DNA of 64,000 bases from Maribacter halichondriae. GTDB lineage: Bacteria > Bacteroidota > Bacteroidia > Flavobacteriales > Flavobacteriaceae. The number at the start of each line of letters is the position of its first letter. Positions within the stretch are counted from its first letter, which is position 1. This document shows, piece after piece, positions 17,057-25,706 of the stretch. Under the pieces are notes generated by a model. It did no database searches, was not told where the DNA came from, and was given only the letters and a program-made list of their open reading frames with translations. The translations under genes were made by a program, and so were the position numbers. The stretch spans positions 1,233,001-1,297,000 of the forward strand of contig NZ_CP107030.1 in NCBI RefSeq assembly GCF_027474825.1, written 5' to 3'.

Positions 17057-18122
17057 AGATGAATCAAAAAATGCTTACGGAAAAGGCACTCGAATTACTG
17101 AAAAAACTGATCTCGATACAATCATTTTCATCGGAGGAAGATAAGACCGCGGATGCGATAGGCGAATGGTTAACCTCTTTCAACATTCCATTTAAACGGG
17201 AACTGAACAATGTATTTGCCGTCAATAAACATTTTGATGAAAGCAAGCCGACCTTATTGTTGAACTCCCATCACGACACGGTGAAACCGAATTCCGCTTA
17301 TACGAGAGATCCTTTTCATCCGCATATTGAAGATAGAAAATTGTATGGGTTGGGGAGTAACGATGCGGGTGGTGCCTTAGTTTCCTTGTTGGCGACTTTT
17401 GTTCATTTTTATGCGGACGCAAATCTAAACCACAACATCTTGATGGTCGCTTCGATGGAAGAGGAAAGTGCCGGCCCCAATAGCCTGCATGGATTGTTGC
17501 CAAAACTTCCAAAAATCGATGTCGCCATCGTCGGCGAACCTACTTTATTGGATTTGGCCATTGCCGAAAAAGGGCTGATTGTCTTTGATGCCAAGGTGAA
17601 AGGCACCCCTTCACATGCCGCACATCCGAACGAGGATAATTCCATTTACAACATGATAGAAGTATTGGAGTGGTTTAAAAATTATAAGTTCGATAAAGTG
17701 TCCGAGGTCTTGGGCGAGGTAAAACTGACCGTAACCCAAATCAATGCAGGAAGTCAGCATAACGTGGTTCCCGCACAGGTCGATTTGGTTATCGATGTGC
17801 GGGTCAACGATAAATATACCAATGCCGAAATCGCTGAAATTTTAAAAGGGAAGCACCCTGCGAATTGAAAGAACGATCGTTGCGGTTGAATTCGTCGGCA
17901 ATCGCAAAAGAGCATCCCTTGGTGCAATCGGGTATTGCTTTGGGCAGAAAAACCTATGGCTCTCCCACCCTTTCGGATCAGGCGGCTTTGACCTGTCAAT
18001 CTTTGAAATTAGGGCCTGGAGACAGTACCCGCTCACATTCAGCTGATGAGTATATTTATGTGCACGAAATCGAGGAAGGGGTTGATTTGTATATTAAAAT
18101 TCTAAAGGGTTTTTTGAAATAA
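17053..18122 (+). CDS. argE: Acylornithine/acylcitrulline deacetylase (M20), frameshifted
   Basis: The frame runs 271 codons from the ATG at 17053 to a stop at 17868, and the remainder of the family continues in another frame to 18122. Metal-ligand segments are NSHHDTVKP near residue 72, SNDAGGALVS near 103 and MEEESAGPN near 135. The C-terminal part has RSLRLNSSAIAKEHPLV and SDQAAL...GPGDSTRSHSADEYI. Adding one base in the CCC run near 17857 restores KHPCELKERS and a 356-residue protein, the expected length. It removes the acyl group from N-acylcitrulline or ornithine. The break is most simply an assembly deletion; a genuine mutation would make the strain an arginine auxotroph. Confidence 0.88.
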
Positions 18123-18133
18123 GAATGAATTAA

Positions 18134-18335
18134 AGGCTCCTCCCCTCAGACGAGGGGAGGTGGATTCAATCCGACAGCTGGCGGAGAAGAAGACGGAGGG
18201 GTTGAAAGCGCAAGCCATAAGAGATAGTACGGACCTTAAACAGATTGCCGCGCTTTGCTCGCAATGACAACCAACATTAAACAGATTCCCGCCTTTACTG
18301 AAACGAGTTCAGCACAGGCTTGGGAATGAAAACTA
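18134..18335 (+). repeat. Composite repeat: L end plus two further hairpins
   Basis: The L end (18134-18205) has the CCTCCCCTC/GAGGGGAGG hairpin and GACGGAGGGGTTGAAAGC tail. It is followed by a CAGATTGCCGCG...CGCAATGAC hairpin (about 18241-18268) and an ATTCCCGCC...GGGAAT structure (about 18286-18328). The linker CAACCAACATTAAA is also found before the palindrome at 12140, so the modules are shared between copies. It ends about 20 bp before argH. Confidence 0.75.
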
Positions 18336-18347
18336 AAATATTGATTT

Positions 18348-19628
18348 ATGCGACTCTGGGACAAAGGCTTTAGCACCGACAAAAAAATAGACCATTTTAC
18401 GGTCGGCAATGATCGTGAGCTCGATCTGCACTTGGCAAAATACGATGTCATTGCCTCGAAAGCCCATGCAAACATGTTGGGCAAGATCGGTTTGTTGACG
18501 GAAGATGAAACTTCGAGCTTGGTCAACGAATTGGATAACATTGCAAAATCCATCGAAAAAGGCACCTTCACTATAGAAGATTCTTTTGAGGACATGCACT
18601 CCAAAATCGAATATTTACTCACGGAAAAGTTGGGTGATACAGGAAAGAAAATCCATACAGCACGATCAAGAAACGATCAGGTTTTGGTGGCAATGCATCT
18701 GTATTTAAAGGATGAACTGACGGAAATAAAATCAGCAACCAAAACCTTGTTCAATTTGCTATTGGATTTAGCGGAAAAACACATGGACATTTTATTACCC
18801 GGCTATACCCATTTGCAGATTGCCATGCCTTCCTCCTTCGGATTGTGGTTCTCGGCCTATGCCGAAAGTCTGATCGATGACCTTATTTTTATTAATGCGG
18901 CCTATAAAGTAGCGGATCAAAATCCCCTTGGGAGTGCTGCGGGCTATGGAAGTTCTTTTCCGATAGACAGAAGCTTTACCACTAAAGAAATGGAATTCGA
19001 GACCCTAAAATACAACGTGGTCGCCGCTCAAATGGGGCGCGGGAAAGTGGAAAATGCCACCGCATTCGGAATGGCAAGTATCGCCGCTACGCTATCAAAA
19101 CTGGCCATGGATATCTGCCTGTACATGAGCCAGAATTTTGATTTTATCTCCTTTCCTGATGAACTGACGACCGGGTCGAGTATTATGCCCCATAAAAAGA
19201 ATCCCGATGTGTTTGAACTGGTAAGGGCAAAATGCAACAAGCTACAAGCCGTACCCAATCAATTGACTTTGGTCATTAACAATCTACCTTCCGGCTATCA
19301 TCGTGATCTCCAATTGGTCAAGGAAATAATCGTTCCCTCGATTCAGGATATGAGGGCCTGTTTGGAAATTTTGACGTTTTCCCTGAAGGAAATCCGTGTT
19401 AACAAAAATATTTTGGATGACCCCAAATACGATTACCTCTTCAGTGTCGATACGCTAAACGAACGGGTTTTATCTGGAATGCCCTTTCGGGATGCCTACA
19501 AAAAAATGGGACAAGAAATTCAAGAAGGTACATTTGAACCGAAGCGAGATATTTCTCACTCCCACGAAGGCAGTTTGGGAAATTTGTGTTTGGAAGAGAT
19601 TAGAGAGAAGATGAATAAGACTATTTAA
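18348..19628 (+). CDS. argH: Argininosuccinate lyase
   Basis: 426 residues of the fumarase/aspartase superfamily. Typical segments are MRLWDKGFSTD at the start, HTARSRNDQV near residue 103, HLQIAMPSSFGLWFSAY near 150, and the signature GSSIMPHKKNPDVFE near 277 carrying the mobile catalytic loop. It splits argininosuccinate into arginine and fumarate, the last step of the operon. The C-terminus is slightly shorter than in many bacteria. Its stop overlaps by 8 bp the convergent pseudouridine synthase gene, leaving no room for a separate terminator. Confidence 0.95.
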   Translation: MRLWDKGFSTDKKIDHFTVGNDRELDLHLAKYDVIASKAHANMLGKIGLLTEDETSSLVNELDNIAKSIEKGTFTIEDSFEDMHSKIEYLLTEKLGDTGKKIHTARSRNDQVLVAMHLYLKDELTEIKSATKTLFNLLLDLAEKHMDILLPGYTHLQIAMPSSFGLWFSAYAESLIDDLIFINAAYKVADQNPLGSAAGYGSSFPIDRSFTTKEMEFETLKYNVVAAQMGRGKVENATAFGMASIAATLSKLAMDICLYMSQNFDFISFPDELTTGSSIMPHKKNPDVFELVRAKCNKLQAVPNQLTLVINNLPSGYHRDLQLVKEIIVPSIQDMRACLEILTFSLKEIRVNKNILDDPKYDYLFSVDTLNERVLSGMPFRDAYKKMGQEIQEGTFEPKRDISHSHEGSLGNLCLEEIREKMNKTI

Positions 19629-20463
19629 TCATCCCCAAATTAATAATCTCTTGTTCGGTCAAATACCGCCAATGCCCACGGGGAAGGTCTTTCTTGGTTA
19701 GCCCCGCATAAACAACACGGTCGATTTTGACCACTTCATATTCCAAATACTCAAACAGGCGTTCTATAATTTTGTGCTTGGTACTGTAAATTTCTATCCC
19801 TACCTCACGTTTCGGGGCATCATTGAGGAAACTGATTTCCTGAATACGTACCGGTTTCTCATCCAAGGTAATCCCTTCCTGGATTTTTTTTAGGTCGGCA
19901 CTTCGTAAATCTTTGTTCAACTCGACATGATAGATTTTTCGAAGTCCGTTTTTCGGACTTTTCAACCGTTTGGTCAAATCGCCATCGTTGGTGAACAACA
20001 ACAAACCAGTAGCGTCCTTGTCCATTTTATCTATGGGAAGCAGCGGAGTTTTCGAGGCATTTGAAATCAGACCGGAGACATTTCTACGCCCTTTTTCATC
20101 ACGAACGGTTGTAGCAAAGTCCTTTGGTTTGTTGAGCAGTACATATTCTTTTTTGACAGGGTTCAGCAAACGCCCGTCGAACTTGATCTCGTCGGTCAAC
20201 TTTACCTTATAACCCATTTCGGTGATGGGCTTGCCGTTTACGGTCACATTTCCTGCAGCAATGTAGATATCGGCGTCCCGGCGTGAACAGACTCCTGAAT
20301 TGGCCACATATTTGTTCAGACGAATCAATTCAGGATTGGAAGTCTGCTGATTTTCCGTTCTTTTTTTTATGGGTGCGTTGCCTCGGGCGTAGCTCTTTTT
20401 GCGATAGGTACCGCCTTGTCTTCCTGATTTCTTACCATCACGACTTGAATCCTGCCTGCTCAT
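19621..20463 (-). CDS. Ribosomal large-subunit pseudouridine synthase, RsuA/RluB type
   Basis: From the ATG at 20463 it has 280 residues: a Lys/Arg/Ser-rich N-terminal tail, an S4 RNA-binding domain (RLNKYVANSGVCSRRDAD) and the RsuA-type catalytic domain. The catalytic Asp is in PIDKMDKDATGLLLFTNDG near residue 146. The usual GRLDxxTTG reads DKMDKDATG here, a conservative but unusual variant. The start is supported by an exact TATCTTTG -7 box at 20479-20486, which rules out the upstream TTG. It probably modifies 23S rRNA. The gene is convergent with argH. Confidence 0.85.
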   Translation of the reverse strand: MSRQDSSRDGKKSGRQGGTYRKKSYARGNAPIKKRTENQQTSNPELIRLNKYVANSGVCSRRDADIYIAAGNVTVNGKPITEMGYKVKLTDEIKFDGRLLNPVKKEYVLLNKPKDFATTVRDEKGRRNVSGLISNASKTPLLPIDKMDKDATGLLLFTNDGDLTKRLKSPKNGLRKIYHVELNKDLRSADLKKIQEGITLDEKPVRIQEISFLNDAPKREVGIEIYSTKHKIIERLFEYLEYEVVKIDRVVYAGLTKKDLPRGHWRYLTEQEIINLGMIK

Positions 20464-20478
20464 AACCCTTTGTTTTTG

Positions 20479-20486
20479 CAAAGATA
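20479..20486 (-). promoter_or_regulatory. Candidate -7 promoter box for the pseudouridine synthase
   Basis: Read on the minus strand this is TATCTTTG followed by CA, an exact TAnnTTTG match, about 15 bp before the ATG at 20463. A TTG lies only 11 bp further upstream, closer than the usual 19 bp. Confidence 0.5.
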
Positions 20487-20489
20487 CCC

Positions 20490-21440
20490 TTAATCTTCAA
20501 ACTCCACGGTAGTTTGCCGCTCTCGATTCACGAGTAACTTGGTCACATCAGGTCTGGAATAATGCCCCACAGGGTCAAAATTCTGTCTTTCCTCGTATAC
20601 AAGATTGAAGTCTAAAGTCTTATAAATCAGTTCTTCTTTGTATAATACTGGTTCTATGATCCACTCCCCGTCAGGACCTGCGATACAGGAACCTCCATTA
20701 GCTAGAACATCAGGTGCTTGTTCGAGAATCTTATCCAGGTGTGGCGTGCTTTTCGGAAAATCTTCTTTCTTCATCAACGAGGAAACCGAAATCACATAGC
20801 TTCGTGACTCTCTGGCAATAAAACGGGTAATGTCTTTTGTGTTATGCTCGCTTCCGGGCCAGACCGCTATATGTAGATTTTCACCTTGACCGTATAGTGC
20901 CGTTCGAGGTAGCGGCATCCAATTCTCCCAACAATTGAGTCCGCCTACGGTAAACTGTTTCAGTGGATGTACTTGCAATCCGTTTCCATCGCCGGGCGCC
21001 CATGTCAGTCGTTCATCATAGGTTGGCTGTAGTTTTCTGTGAACGGATTTTATCTCTCCCTTTTCATCAACATAAACCAATGAGGCATAGAGACTGTGGC
21101 CGCCCCGATTCTTGGCACGCTCCATTATTCCTAAATAAATCGCAATCTTATGTTCCTTGGCTAGTTCGCAAATCGAGTCAAGCTCTCCGGCCTCTATCTG
21201 AATGGAATTTCTAACATAGTGCGCGTGAATTTCCTTGTTGATCTTTAAATCCCATTTTGCGCCGTCGGTCAAAGCCAACCAAAATGGATATCCAGGCAAA
21301 AGGGCTTCCCCAAATACGATCAATTCGGTTTTTTCTTTTGCAGCTTCTCGAATGGTATTCTCAATTTTTTTAGTTGTGGCAGTTTTATCCAACCAAACGG
21401 GAGCGATTTGGGCAAGTGCAACTTTTAAATGATGTTCCAT
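20490..21440 (-). CDS. Carbon-nitrogen hydrolase, nitrilase type
   Basis: 316 residues with the Glu-Lys-Cys triad of the nitrilase superfamily: Glu in IVFGEALLPGYP near residue 45, Lys in HRKLQPTYDE near 134 and Cys in GGLNCWENWMPL near 168. The NCWENWMPL surrounding is that of true nitrilases (nitrile to acid plus ammonia) rather than amidases such as NitFhit or omega-amidase. The C-terminus keeps ARESRSYVISVS and a conserved glycine-rich GGSCIAGPDGEW. It overlaps the upstream prenyltransferase gene by 16 bp. The natural substrate is unknown, and no link to isoprenoids is known. Confidence 0.88.
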   Translation of the reverse strand: MEHHLKVALAQIAPVWLDKTATTKKIENTIREAAKEKTELIVFGEALLPGYPFWLALTDGAKWDLKINKEIHAHYVRNSIQIEAGELDSICELAKEHKIAIYLGIMERAKNRGGHSLYASLVYVDEKGEIKSVHRKLQPTYDERLTWAPGDGNGLQVHPLKQFTVGGLNCWENWMPLPRTALYGQGENLHIAVWPGSEHNTKDITRFIARESRSYVISVSSLMKKEDFPKSTPHLDKILEQAPDVLANGGSCIAGPDGEWIIEPVLYKEELIYKTLDFNLVYEERQNFDPVGHYSRPDVTKLLVNRERQTTVEFED

Positions 21441-22345
21441 TGTCGGAATCGATTTAGTATCAAATCTACGTCGATCAACAAAATACTGAATACCCCGACG
21501 ATGATGATAAATTTCAAAATATTATGCAATAGTACGTAGTCCTTTTTAGATGTTGACCTCCAAAGTAAAACAAGGGAAATCAATAATAGAACATTACATC
21601 CTATAAAATAAAGATACATGTGCCCCACATCAAAATTGACAATCAATAACAACGAAGGGAGCAAGGTCAAGAGAATCAACAGGGTAATACCGATCTTTGA
21701 GGTACGAGCCCCATAAATAATAGGGATAGTTCTATAATTCTGGGCCATGTCGCCTGTCAAATTTTCAAGGTCCTTGATCATTTCACGGACCAATATCAGC
21801 AAAAACAGAAAAATCGCATGTACGAAGATGACCGTCTCGAAATTTTTATAATATACGAACACAGCAAAGAAAGGAGAAATGGCCAAAGTCGCGGATACAA
21901 AATTGCCCAAGAAGGGTACGCGTTTCAGCTTATGGGAATAGAACCAAATACCGAAGATGTATGCCGAAAAGAAAAGTACGGCCCTAAAGGACACATAGCT
22001 TGCCGCAAAAACCGCTAAAAAGTTCAGCACGAAATACGTGGTCAATTTAAAACGTTGGCTGACCAATCGGTCAAGCATGCTTTTGCGAGGTTTGTTTATC
22101 AGGTCTTTTTCAGCATCGTAAAAATTATTGATAATATATCCACTGGCAATGACCAACGCCGAAGCCAAAACAATAATAAAAAGATTAAGATCGAAAACGA
22201 CCTTTCGTAAGGGCAAGTCGGGAGAAAGTATATAAATCGAGGCCAGATACTGGGCCAAGGCAATCATTAAAATATTATAACCACGCACCACGGAAAAAAG
22301 GCTCAACAACTTTAGAAGCAAGAGCTTGTTTTTTCTGCTCAACAT
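21425..22345 (-). CDS. UbiA-family prenyltransferase (geranylgeranylglycerol-phosphate type)
   Basis: 306 residues with eight to nine predicted membrane helices. The first Asp-rich motif is NNFYDAEKDLINKP near residue 67; the second is the region REMIKDLENLTGDMAQN near 187. This is the UbiA fold, which joins a prenyl diphosphate to an acceptor in the inner membrane. Flavobacterial relatives next to mevalonate genes are usually labelled geranylgeranylglycerol-phosphate geranylgeranyltransferase, but the acceptor is not proven. It lies 17 bp after the mevalonate kinase gene, in the same operon. Confidence 0.82.
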   Translation of the reverse strand: MLSRKNKLLLLKLLSLFSVVRGYNILMIALAQYLASIYILSPDLPLRKVVFDLNLFIIVLASALVIASGYIINNFYDAEKDLINKPRKSMLDRLVSQRFKLTTYFVLNFLAVFAASYVSFRAVLFFSAYIFGIWFYSHKLKRVPFLGNFVSATLAISPFFAVFVYYKNFETVIFVHAIFLFLLILVREMIKDLENLTGDMAQNYRTIPIIYGARTSKIGITLLILLTLLPSLLLIVNFDVGHMYLYFIGCNVLLLISLVLLWRSTSKKDYVLLHNILKFIIIVGVFSILLIDVDLILNRFRQWNII

Positions 22346-22362
22346 GTTTTCTGAGAATTGTA

Positions 22363-23301
22363 CTAGAAATTATAGACCACCTCTAGTTTATAATCTTTCA
22401 ATGTCTTTTTAGCCTTATCGATATCTTGGGTAAACCCTAGAATATAACCTCCTCCGCCAGAACCGCACAGTTTTAGGTAGTATTCGTTCGTATCGATACC
22501 CTGTTGCCAAAGCTGGTGGAATTTTTCAGGAATCATGGGCTTAAAATTGTCGAGCACCACATGTGACAATTGTTTTAGGTTGCCAAAAAGTGATTTCACG
22601 TTTCCGTTTACAAAATCTTCGACACAGGCATCGGTATGTTTTATAAACTGGTTCTTCAACATATTTCGGAAACCTTCATGCTTCATTTTTTCCATAAATA
22701 GCTGTACCATCGGTGCTGTCTCACCGGTCGAGCCACTATCCAATAAGAAAACCGCTCCCTTGCCTTCGGTATTTTGTGAAGGAATACTTGTCGATTCAAT
22801 ATTGTCTTTAGAATTGATTAAGATAGGAAGGCTCAAGTAGCTGTTCAAAGGATCCAAACCCGATGATTTTCCGTGGAAAAAGGATTCCATTTTTCCGAAA
22901 ATCGCTTTTAGTTTTAATAGCTTTTCGCGCGTAAGGTTTTCAAGTACCGTTATTTTATCTAAAGCATATTTGTCATAGATAGCCGCAACCAAAGCGCCAC
23001 TACTTCCTACTCCATAACCTTGTGGAATGGAACTGTCAAAATACATCCCCGAATCAACATCTTTTTTCAATGCTTTAAAATCAAAAGAAACCAACTCAGG
23101 ACTATTCTTTTGTATCATCTCCAAATAGCTCACGAACTCGCGTAAGCCACTGTTCGACTTTTTCGCGGTTTCAGAACCGATATCATCGGTCTTCAGCGCA
23201 CCCTTAAAAAAATTATAGGGAATCGATAAACCTTTGGAATCTTTGATAATTCCGTATTCTCCGAAAAGAAGGATTTTTGAATAAAATAGGGGTCCTTTCA
23301 T
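22363..23301 (-). CDS. Mevalonate kinase (GHMP kinase)
   Basis: 312 residues of the GHMP family. It has KILLFGEYGIIKDSKGLS near the N-terminus, the ATP-binding loop IPQGYGVGSSGALVAA near residue 87 and the glycine-rich LCGSGGGGYILGF near the C-terminus. It phosphorylates mevalonate or a mevalonate phosphate in the isoprenoid pathway. The neighbouring decarboxylase and prenyltransferase support mevalonate rather than another sugar-like substrate. Phosphomevalonate kinase function cannot be excluded because the GHMP subfamilies are close. Confidence 0.82.
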   Translation of the reverse strand: MKGPLFYSKILLFGEYGIIKDSKGLSIPYNFFKGALKTDDIGSETAKKSNSGLREFVSYLEMIQKNSPELVSFDFKALKKDVDSGMYFDSSIPQGYGVGSSGALVAAIYDKYALDKITVLENLTREKLLKLKAIFGKMESFFHGKSSGLDPLNSYLSLPILINSKDNIESTSIPSQNTEGKGAVFLLDSGSTGETAPMVQLFMEKMKHEGFRNMLKNQFIKHTDACVEDFVNGNVKSLFGNLKQLSHVVLDNFKPMIPEKFHQLWQQGIDTNEYYLKLCGSGGGGYILGFTQDIDKAKKTLKDYKLEVVYNF

Positions 23302-23361
23302 AATTATTTGATCTGGGACATTCTAGTTAACGTCGTATATACGTAGAAATTGATTAAAAAG

Positions 23362-24444
23362 TTACATTTTTTTTGCACCAAATCCAATTCTATCGCAAAT
23401 ATACTGTCCGTTTTGGCAATGTGCAACCAACTCATCTTGAATAAATTGGTATACCTCATCCCTTTCGCTTTCGGGGTAAAGCACGTGAACGTTGGCCCCA
23501 GCATCTAAAGTGAAGCAGACATGTGTTTTCGAATGTTCCCTAAAAGCCCATATTTTATTGATGATTTCAAGAGTATTCGGCTTCATGAGAATAAAATAAG
23601 GATGGCTTGTCAGCATCATGGCGTGTAACGTTAGCGCCTCACTTTCAACAATTTTAATAAAATCCTCAAGGTTTCCCGAGGCGAAAATCGATTTTAATTT
23701 GGTCAGATTTTTATGCGCTTGGTCGAACCGTCTTTCGGCGAAAGGGTGGTCGTGCATCAAATCATGCCCCAAAGTACTGCTTACTTGCTTTTGACCTTTG
23801 TCCACCAAAAGAATTGTGTCGTGAAATTTCTTAAAAACGGAATGCACTTTATAGGGATATTTAATTCCGTATAAATCAGAACTTCCAGCGGTTTCTTCAT
23901 GGTCGCCCCATTGCACCAAGCTGCCCTCGATACTTCTCGCTGCACTACCCGACCCCAATCGTGCCAGAAAAGAAGCTTTTCGGTTGAAAAAATCTTCGCT
24001 CATTTTAGGATTCAGTTGTTTTTCGACATCCATTAGACATAGGGCCAAGGCACTCATAGCGGATGCCGAGGAGGCAATGCCACTACTATGCGGAAACGAG
24101 TTGGATGATTCGATTTTCAAATCATACGATTTCAAAAAGGGCAAATACTTTTCTACCCTATCGAAAAAGGTCGCAATTTTGGGCTTAAAATCATCCTTTG
24201 ATTTTCCTTCGAACCAAAAATCAAAAGAAAATGAATCGGTACGGGTCTCTTTTTTCTTAAAGCTCAAAATGGTCTTCGTGGCACAGGCATCCAACGTAAA
24301 ACTGACCGAAGGGTTGGCGGGAATCTGGTTTTCTTTCTTTCCCCAATATTTGACAAGTGCGATATTGCTGGGAGCCTTCCATGCCACAATGCCCTCATTG
24401 ATTTCATTGGAATATGTCGAGGGAATAAAGTCTTTTTCCGTCAT
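23362..24444 (-). CDS. mvaD: Diphosphomevalonate decarboxylase
   Basis: 360 residues from the ATG at 24444. Twelve codons of upstream open frame are rejected because the -7 box at 24460-24467 lies within them. Diagnostic segments are APSNIALVKYWGKK near residue 23, NPSVSFTLDAC, SSNSFPHSSGIASSASA near 110 with the ATP loop, and the GSGSAARSIEG motif near 160. The late FTLDAGANVHVLY carries the catalytic Asp region. It converts mevalonate diphosphate to isopentenyl diphosphate. It heads a minus-strand group with mevalonate kinase and UbiA. Confidence 0.93.
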   Translation of the reverse strand: MTEKDFIPSTYSNEINEGIVAWKAPSNIALVKYWGKKENQIPANPSVSFTLDACATKTILSFKKKETRTDSFSFDFWFEGKSKDDFKPKIATFFDRVEKYLPFLKSYDLKIESSNSFPHSSGIASSASAMSALALCLMDVEKQLNPKMSEDFFNRKASFLARLGSGSAARSIEGSLVQWGDHEETAGSSDLYGIKYPYKVHSVFKKFHDTILLVDKGQKQVSSTLGHDLMHDHPFAERRFDQAHKNLTKLKSIFASGNLEDFIKIVESEALTLHAMMLTSHPYFILMKPNTLEIINKIWAFREHSKTHVCFTLDAGANVHVLYPESERDEVYQFIQDELVAHCQNGQYICDRIGFGAKKM

Positions 24445-24459
24445 GAACCGCAGTTTGTG

Positions 24460-24467
24460 CAAAGATA
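24460..24467 (-). promoter_or_regulatory. Candidate -7 promoter box for mvaD
   Basis: On the minus strand TATCTTTG followed by CA, an exact TAnnTTTG match. It would start transcription about 10 nt before the mvaD ATG. A TTG lies 14 bp upstream of it, shorter than the usual spacing. Confidence 0.5.
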
Positions 24468-24488
24468 GTTTTTTAATCATCCAATGCC

Positions 24489-24508
24489 ATTCCCGCTAAG
24501 GCGGGAAT
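24489..24508. repeat. Short hairpin repeat ATTCCCGC/GCGGGAAT
   Basis: An 8-bp perfect stem with loop TAAG lies between divergent mvaD and tspO. It shares the ATTCCCG arms with the palindrome at 12140 and the structure at 18286, so it looks like a minimal member of that repeat family. Confidence 0.7.
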
Positions 24509-24585
24509 CTATATAAAGAGAATATTCATTTGTTGATTTCACTATCAAATTATTTGACTATTTTAGGACAAATACTCCAATCATC

Positions 24586-25059
24586 TTGAAAAAAAAACTG
24601 ACCTATATCGCCATATCAGTAGGTATTTGCATACTTATCGGATTCTTGTCAAGTTTCGCCACCCAAAGCTCGGTCAACGATTGGTATCTGGGTCTGAATA
24701 AACCCAGTTTTAATCCGCCAAACTGGCTTTTTGCACCGGTGTGGACGGTACTGTATGTTATGATAGGGGTCGCGGCCGGTATTGTTTGGGCGAAAGGTTT
24801 TTATCATTTATGGGTCAAGACCGCATTGTACCATTATGGTTTTCAACTATTGCTCAACGCTTCTTGGAGCATTGTTTTCTTCGGATTAAAGGAACCTTTT
24901 TGGGCGCTACTCATCATAGGAACCCTTCTTGTTTTGGTCATTCTGACCATTCGTTGGTTCAGCGTAGTAAGCAAGCTCGCGGCATACCTTTTGGTGCCCT
25001 ATCTTCTATGGATATGCTTTGCGACCGTGCTTAATTATAAGATATGGGAGTTGAATTAG
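24586..25059 (+). CDS. TspO/MBR family protein
   Basis: 157 residues with five membrane helices, the TspO fold. The conserved first loop DWYLGLNKPSFNPPNWLFAPVW and the following TVLYVMIGVAAG are diagnostic, as is the late Trp-rich WIC segment. The only reasonable start is the TTG at 24586, since no ATG is in frame upstream. TspO proteins bind tetrapyrroles and lipids and act in stress or signalling; the ligand here is unknown. The stop is followed after 2 bp by a pure heptamer array. The gene stands alone between divergent mvaD and convergent DUF1697. Confidence 0.88.
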   Translation: MKKKLTYIAISVGICILIGFLSSFATQSSVNDWYLGLNKPSFNPPNWLFAPVWTVLYVMIGVAAGIVWAKGFYHLWVKTALYHYGFQLLLNASWSIVFFGLKEPFWALLIIGTLLVLVILTIRWFSVVSKLAAYLLVPYLLWICFATVLNYKIWELN

Positions 25060-25061
25060 GA

Positions 25062-25129
25062 ATGCTGGATGCTGGATGCTGGATGCTGGATGCTGGATGC
25101 TGGATGCTGGATGCTGGATGCTGGATGCT
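25062..25129 (+). repeat. Perfect heptamer tandem array (ATGCTGG, 9.7 copies)
   Basis: Nine exact copies of ATGCTGG plus ATGCT start 2 bp after the tspO stop codon. The copies show no divergence, suggesting recent expansion or an active replication-slippage site. Confidence 0.95.
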
Positions 25130-25134
25130 AAAAA

Positions 25135-25162
25135 TTACTGTTTACTGCCAACTGGATACTTT
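25135..25162 (-). repeat. Degenerate heptamer words after DUF1697
   Basis: On the plus strand TTACTGT TTACTGC CAACTGG ATACTTT: four 7-bp words sharing ACTG at constant phase. They abut the DUF1697 stop codon, so on that gene's strand they are again directly 3' of a stop. Confidence 0.6.
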
Positions 25163-25701
25163 TATCCGGCCATTTCCAATAATTTGAGCATAGTCCGGTA
25201 GTTTCGGGTAGTGGCAGAAACTTTTAGTTTTCGCTCGATAAGATTGTTACTGAGTTTTGCTTCAGCAGCTCCTTTTAGGCAGTTCAGGTATATACAGTTA
25301 CCCGTAGCCAAAAATTCCTCGTGGTCGAATTTCTCTTTTTTAAATGCTGCCATCAAATCAGGTGCGGGAGTTTCTTTTAAAATTGCAAAATAAACCTGTT
25401 TTTTTTCGATATCGACTTGGTCTGTAAACGGATTTTTCTCAAAAATAGACTTTAGCTCGTCGTACGTTCTTACCAAAACCGGCACATCAAAATCAAAGGT
25501 CTTTAGTATTTCTTTCTGAATCATCTGCTCTAAGACATGCAAAAATTTTTCACTGCTGCCAAAGACAATATTACCGCTTTGAATATAAGTCTCGACCTTT
25601 TTAAAGTCAAGTTCTTCGAGCATGGTCCGCAAATCGGCCATTTTTATTTTCTTATGGCCGCTCACGTTTATACCTCGAAGAAGGGCGATATATGTTTTCA
25701 T
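25162..25701 (-). CDS. DUF1697 domain-containing protein
   Basis: 179 residues matching DUF1697 along the whole length: MKTYIALLRGINVSGHKKI at the start, METYIQSGN-like VETYIQSGNIVF near residue 36, and the C-terminal NCIYLNCLKGAAEAKLS with TTRNYRTMLKL. The family has an alpha/beta fold with ferredoxin-like halves and no assigned activity. It is probably cytoplasmic. Heptamer repeats touch both ends: a degenerate set after the stop and the TTTCAGG array 5 bp before the ATG, which therefore occupies its 5' untranslated or promoter region. Expression from its own promoter looks difficult unless the array itself provides one. Confidence 0.88.
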   Translation of the reverse strand: MKTYIALLRGINVSGHKKIKMADLRTMLEELDFKKVETYIQSGNIVFGSSEKFLHVLEQMIQKEILKTFDFDVPVLVRTYDELKSIFEKNPFTDQVDIEKKQVYFAILKETPAPDLMAAFKKEKFDHEEFLATGNCIYLNCLKGAAEAKLSNNLIERKLKVSATTRNYRTMLKLLEMAG

Positions 25702-25706
25702 ATGGT

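Noticed and set aside
25062..25129. CRISPR-like tandem repeats
   Set aside because: Units are 7 bp with no spacers and no cas genes nearby; they are simple tandem arrays.
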